This document shows positions 61,460 through 64,000 of a stretch of DNA of 64,000 bases, piece after piece. Positions within the stretch are counted from its first letter, which is position 1; each line of letters starts with the position of its first letter. The notes beneath the pieces were generated by a model that was given only the letters and a program-made list of their open reading frames with translations, was not told the origin of the DNA and did no database searches. Origin of the DNA: Austropuccinia psidii (taxonomy: Eukaryota; Basidiomycota; Pucciniomycetes; Pucciniales; Sphaerophragmiaceae); assembly GCA_023105745.1 (NCBI GenBank), contig JALGQZ010000014.1, forward strand, positions 6,824,888 to 6,888,887, in the 5' to 3' direction. The position numbers were made by a program, and so were the translations under genes.

Positions 61460-62052
61460 TGGCTTGAATGTTAATCCCCTCAATTCAATTCTGACACATC
61501 CCTAATGGAATGCCCATCAAGGGTCAAAACCAGAGTATCACCATGTGTAAATAAAAGAGAATATGTATGAGCATTGAGCAGCATGGCAATTTACCCAATT
61601 CTGCCATCCAGATGAGACATGTTACACTTTATCACCTGCAGCTCAGCCACCATTATAAATGGGATAAAATTGTCAGCTGGCTCAAATCATCTCCCCCTTC
61701 ATAAATAATCACTCAATTTTTTTCCAATTGATAACACTCCCAAACACTTTCACATCAACCATAGATATTTATACACAAACCAACCTTACTCATGATTCCT
61801 GCAGCAATGACAACCCGCCGCTATTCCTCAATGCGTATATGCATGTGTCAACACTGCTCAACCCAAACACACTCTTCCACTGAGGGTGATAGGCAGGGAG
61901 TTGGCTTCACACCTTTCCAATATAAATAGCACATTGAAAAGCTCAAATCAACCATTGCACCCAAATTTCTTCCAAACATCCCTACTTCTGAATCAGGATC
62001 TGAGTGCCCGTAAATTCTATTGGATCAAATCTTCCCAGATGATTAATCACAA

Positions 62053-64000
62053 TTGACCCAAAGCACTTTCTCCACTCCAGCAGGTCTCAATTCAACTGCA
62101 CAGAAACCATACAGTGGCAGTCAAAACCTTCCCCCACAAGACCTTGGAATGATAATATCTGCCATTCTATTATTAAGGTATAATATACCCCGCAGGGCTT
62201 CACGCATTCTCAAGCATGCCCTGAACCTTCTGATCAAGTCCAGTATATCAAGCTCAGGTGGTCCCCCCACTCCTGCATTCCATATACCTCAAGATCTCAG
62301 TACCATATTTGAACATCTCCAATTGGAGCTAGTAATTTAAAACTATATATGTTGTCCTCAATGTTTCTTAATGCCCTTACTGAATCTGTCACAACCGACC
62401 GACCCCACTGTCAACACCATAATGACCCAAATGATCATGATCTTCCTTGCACACAATCATTAGAAAAATTCATCAATTCATTTGAACCCCACACACAAAA
62501 CACAACCAACATCAAAAAAGAATTTATACCAACAAAACATTTCATTTATCAACCATTCAAAAATTGGCTTGCCAGATTTCTCCAGTGGGCTAGAATTATG
62601 GAAATTCTGCAGCAACATCAACAATCCCAAACTCCCAAAGGTTCCCTCAAACGTGACATCTGGGATGGATTGGTCTGGAGACGCTTCACTGGCGCTAGAA
62701 ATATTCATGTCCATTCCTGGTGCATTTGCCTTCTCCATTCATGTGGACTGGTTTAATGCACATGGAAAGTCAACCTGGTTGGCCAGCAATGGACCTATCA
62801 TGCTCATTTATCTTAATCTCCCCCCAAGTGAAAGATTGAAGCCAGAGAATGTCTATGTTTCAGGAATCATCCCTGGTACAAAGGAGCCAACTGCCCTTCA
62901 ATTGAATTACCTATTAATGCCACTCATCAAGGAGCTCAAAGAGCTATGGCAAGGTTTCCATTTTTCACCCACCTCAACAGGTCCTTCAGGATCCTTTATC
63001 CGTGTTGCCATTCTCATGGCCATTGCAGATGTGGTTCCCATGAGCAAGCTTACTGGATTTATTTATCATTCAGAAAATCACTTTTGTAATTTTTGTACTA
63101 TTCACAAAGCTCAAATTGAAGAAATTCGTCCTCAATTTCACTACACGCGCTCATACCAAAATCATAAATCAACCATTGCAAAATGGCTTTGGGCATCCCC
63201 ACAACAAAGACAAGAAATGTTTTCTGAGTATGGAGTGTGATATTCAATTTTGGAAGACCTTCCGTATTGGGATGCAACCAGAATGGTTAATCTTGACATA
63301 ATGCATAATTTAATACTTGGAATTTTGAAGGATTATGCAACTTTCAAATTGTGCATTCCAGAGTCCAAATCAAAAATTTACTTCAGGTCCCACAGGAAAT
63401 CCAATGACAGCAACAGTTCAGACTCAGATTCCATGACCTCCAACAGCTCTCTTGATAAAATCACATTGAGAGAGGCCCGCTCTCTGAGAAGAGACACAGC
63501 AAAAATAATAAATGAGTCACTCCCCAATACTTCCACCCAATGCCCACACCTCACATGCAACATCCATCTAGTGGTTCTGCGGAGATTCCTTCATTTGATG
63601 CGGATTACATCCCCACTTCTGAATTGGATATCAGTGCACTGAGTGATCACCAGATCAAGGGTGAGGCTCTGAAGCATCTCCAACAAATCAGATCTGATAC
63701 CATAATTCCCTTGTCATGGACAAGAGTACCCTGCAAAATGGGTTCCCCCTCTCATGGTAGTTTGAAAGCCACTGGATGGGCTCTCTTATACAAGGTCTAT
63801 ATTCCATTTTTAATGCTCAGTCAACAGATGTTGTTAGATGAACACAAATCCACCAACACACAAAGAAACATGGGTCAATCAGAAGAACTTGCAAATGAAC
63901 TAACCAAGAATACATTACATTTGATTAGTGCTATCAACATTGCCACAAGTTGGACTGTTTCAACGGATGATGCAAATGCATTTTCAGAACATTGGGAAAA
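62053..64000 (+). pseudogene. Plavaka/Tnp2-type transposase, unit C copy, best preserved, runs off the end
   Basis: Best copy in the window. The N-terminal helical part is 62053-62340. The zinc-like NYICCPQCF lies at 62341-62367, in frame after one TAA. After a frameshift come FINSFEP, KHFIYQPFKNWLARFLQWA and KRDIWDGLVWRRFTG (62560-62695). Then come DWFNAHGKST, GPIMLIYLNLPPSERLKPEN and VYVSGIIPGTKEP (62745-62890), SFIRVAILMAIADVVPMSKL and HFCNFCTIHKAQIEEIRP (62990-63140). EYGV is followed by TGA at 63238 and then YSILEDLPYWDATRMVNLDI (63241-63300). The C-terminal helicoidal part is SWTRVPCKMGSPSHGSLKAT, then NTLHLISAINIATSWTV, to 63999. The true start codon is not determined. Confidence 0.9.

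Larger units (their letters stand above)
61090..64000 (+). mobile_element. Composite unit C, 5' portion only
   Basis: Begins within tens of bases of the end of unit B and is homologous to 41490 onward. It contains the transposase leader and most of the transposase before the window ends. It is the least CpG-decayed copy. Confidence 0.75.

Noticed and set aside
1..64000. tRNA or rRNA genes
   Set aside because: No cloverleaf-like segment with a GGTTCGAATCC-type T arm and no rRNA core sequence was recognised on either strand.

Overview
This window looks like transposon-dense, AT-rich nuclear DNA of a basidiomycete fungus, most probably a rust (Pucciniales). The inference rests on three things: Plavaka-type (CACTA/KDZ-related, Tnp2-like) transposases, a TET/JBP-like 2OG-Fe(II) oxygenase and a Rad5-like SNF2 helicase travelling together, and short introns with GTAAGT-type donors. 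The combination resembles what I recall of Austropuccinia psidii, but I could not run a search. I see no host housekeeping gene and no rRNA or tRNA. Nearly every gene is broken by stops, frameshifts or deletions, so most are entered as pseudogenes.

Layout. A composite unit of about 19.6 kb occurs head to tail. Unit A fills 1-24370 (its 5' end lies upstream of the window), unit B fills about 41490-61060, and unit C begins at about 61090 and runs off the end. Gene order in A and B is the same: (+) transposase; long spacer; (+) orphan gene X; (+) TET/JBP-like oxygenase; (-) Cys-rich Ser/Pro-rich protein; long spacer; (+) SNF2 helicase; (-) orphan gene Y. B and C abut directly. A and B are separated by a second, unrelated-looking mobile block of about 17.1 kb (24383-41495), inserted at the A/B junction. 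Equivalent transposase positions lie at 241, 43117 and 62849. B to C is 19732 bp. A to B is 42876 bp, which is one unit plus the 17.1-kb insert plus about 6 kb of extra AT-rich DNA inside A.

The 17.1-kb block carries a classical Plavaka transposase (-), a multi-exon protein with repeated SAP/HeH-like modules and 453-bp internal repeats (-), and a divergent Ser/Pro-rich gene (+).

Younger insertions decorate these blocks: two Tc1/mariner elements with clean TIRs and TA target duplications (7702-9370 and 37415-39079) and a 368-bp foldback element with a 3-bp target duplication (13289-13656). Three-way comparison shows CpG to TpG/CpA decay, strongest in A, less in B, least in C. It includes codons where an ancestral CGA has become TGA in one copy and CAA in another. 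This is the footprint expected of cytosine methylation, on an element that itself carries a 5-methylcytosine-oxygenase-like gene.
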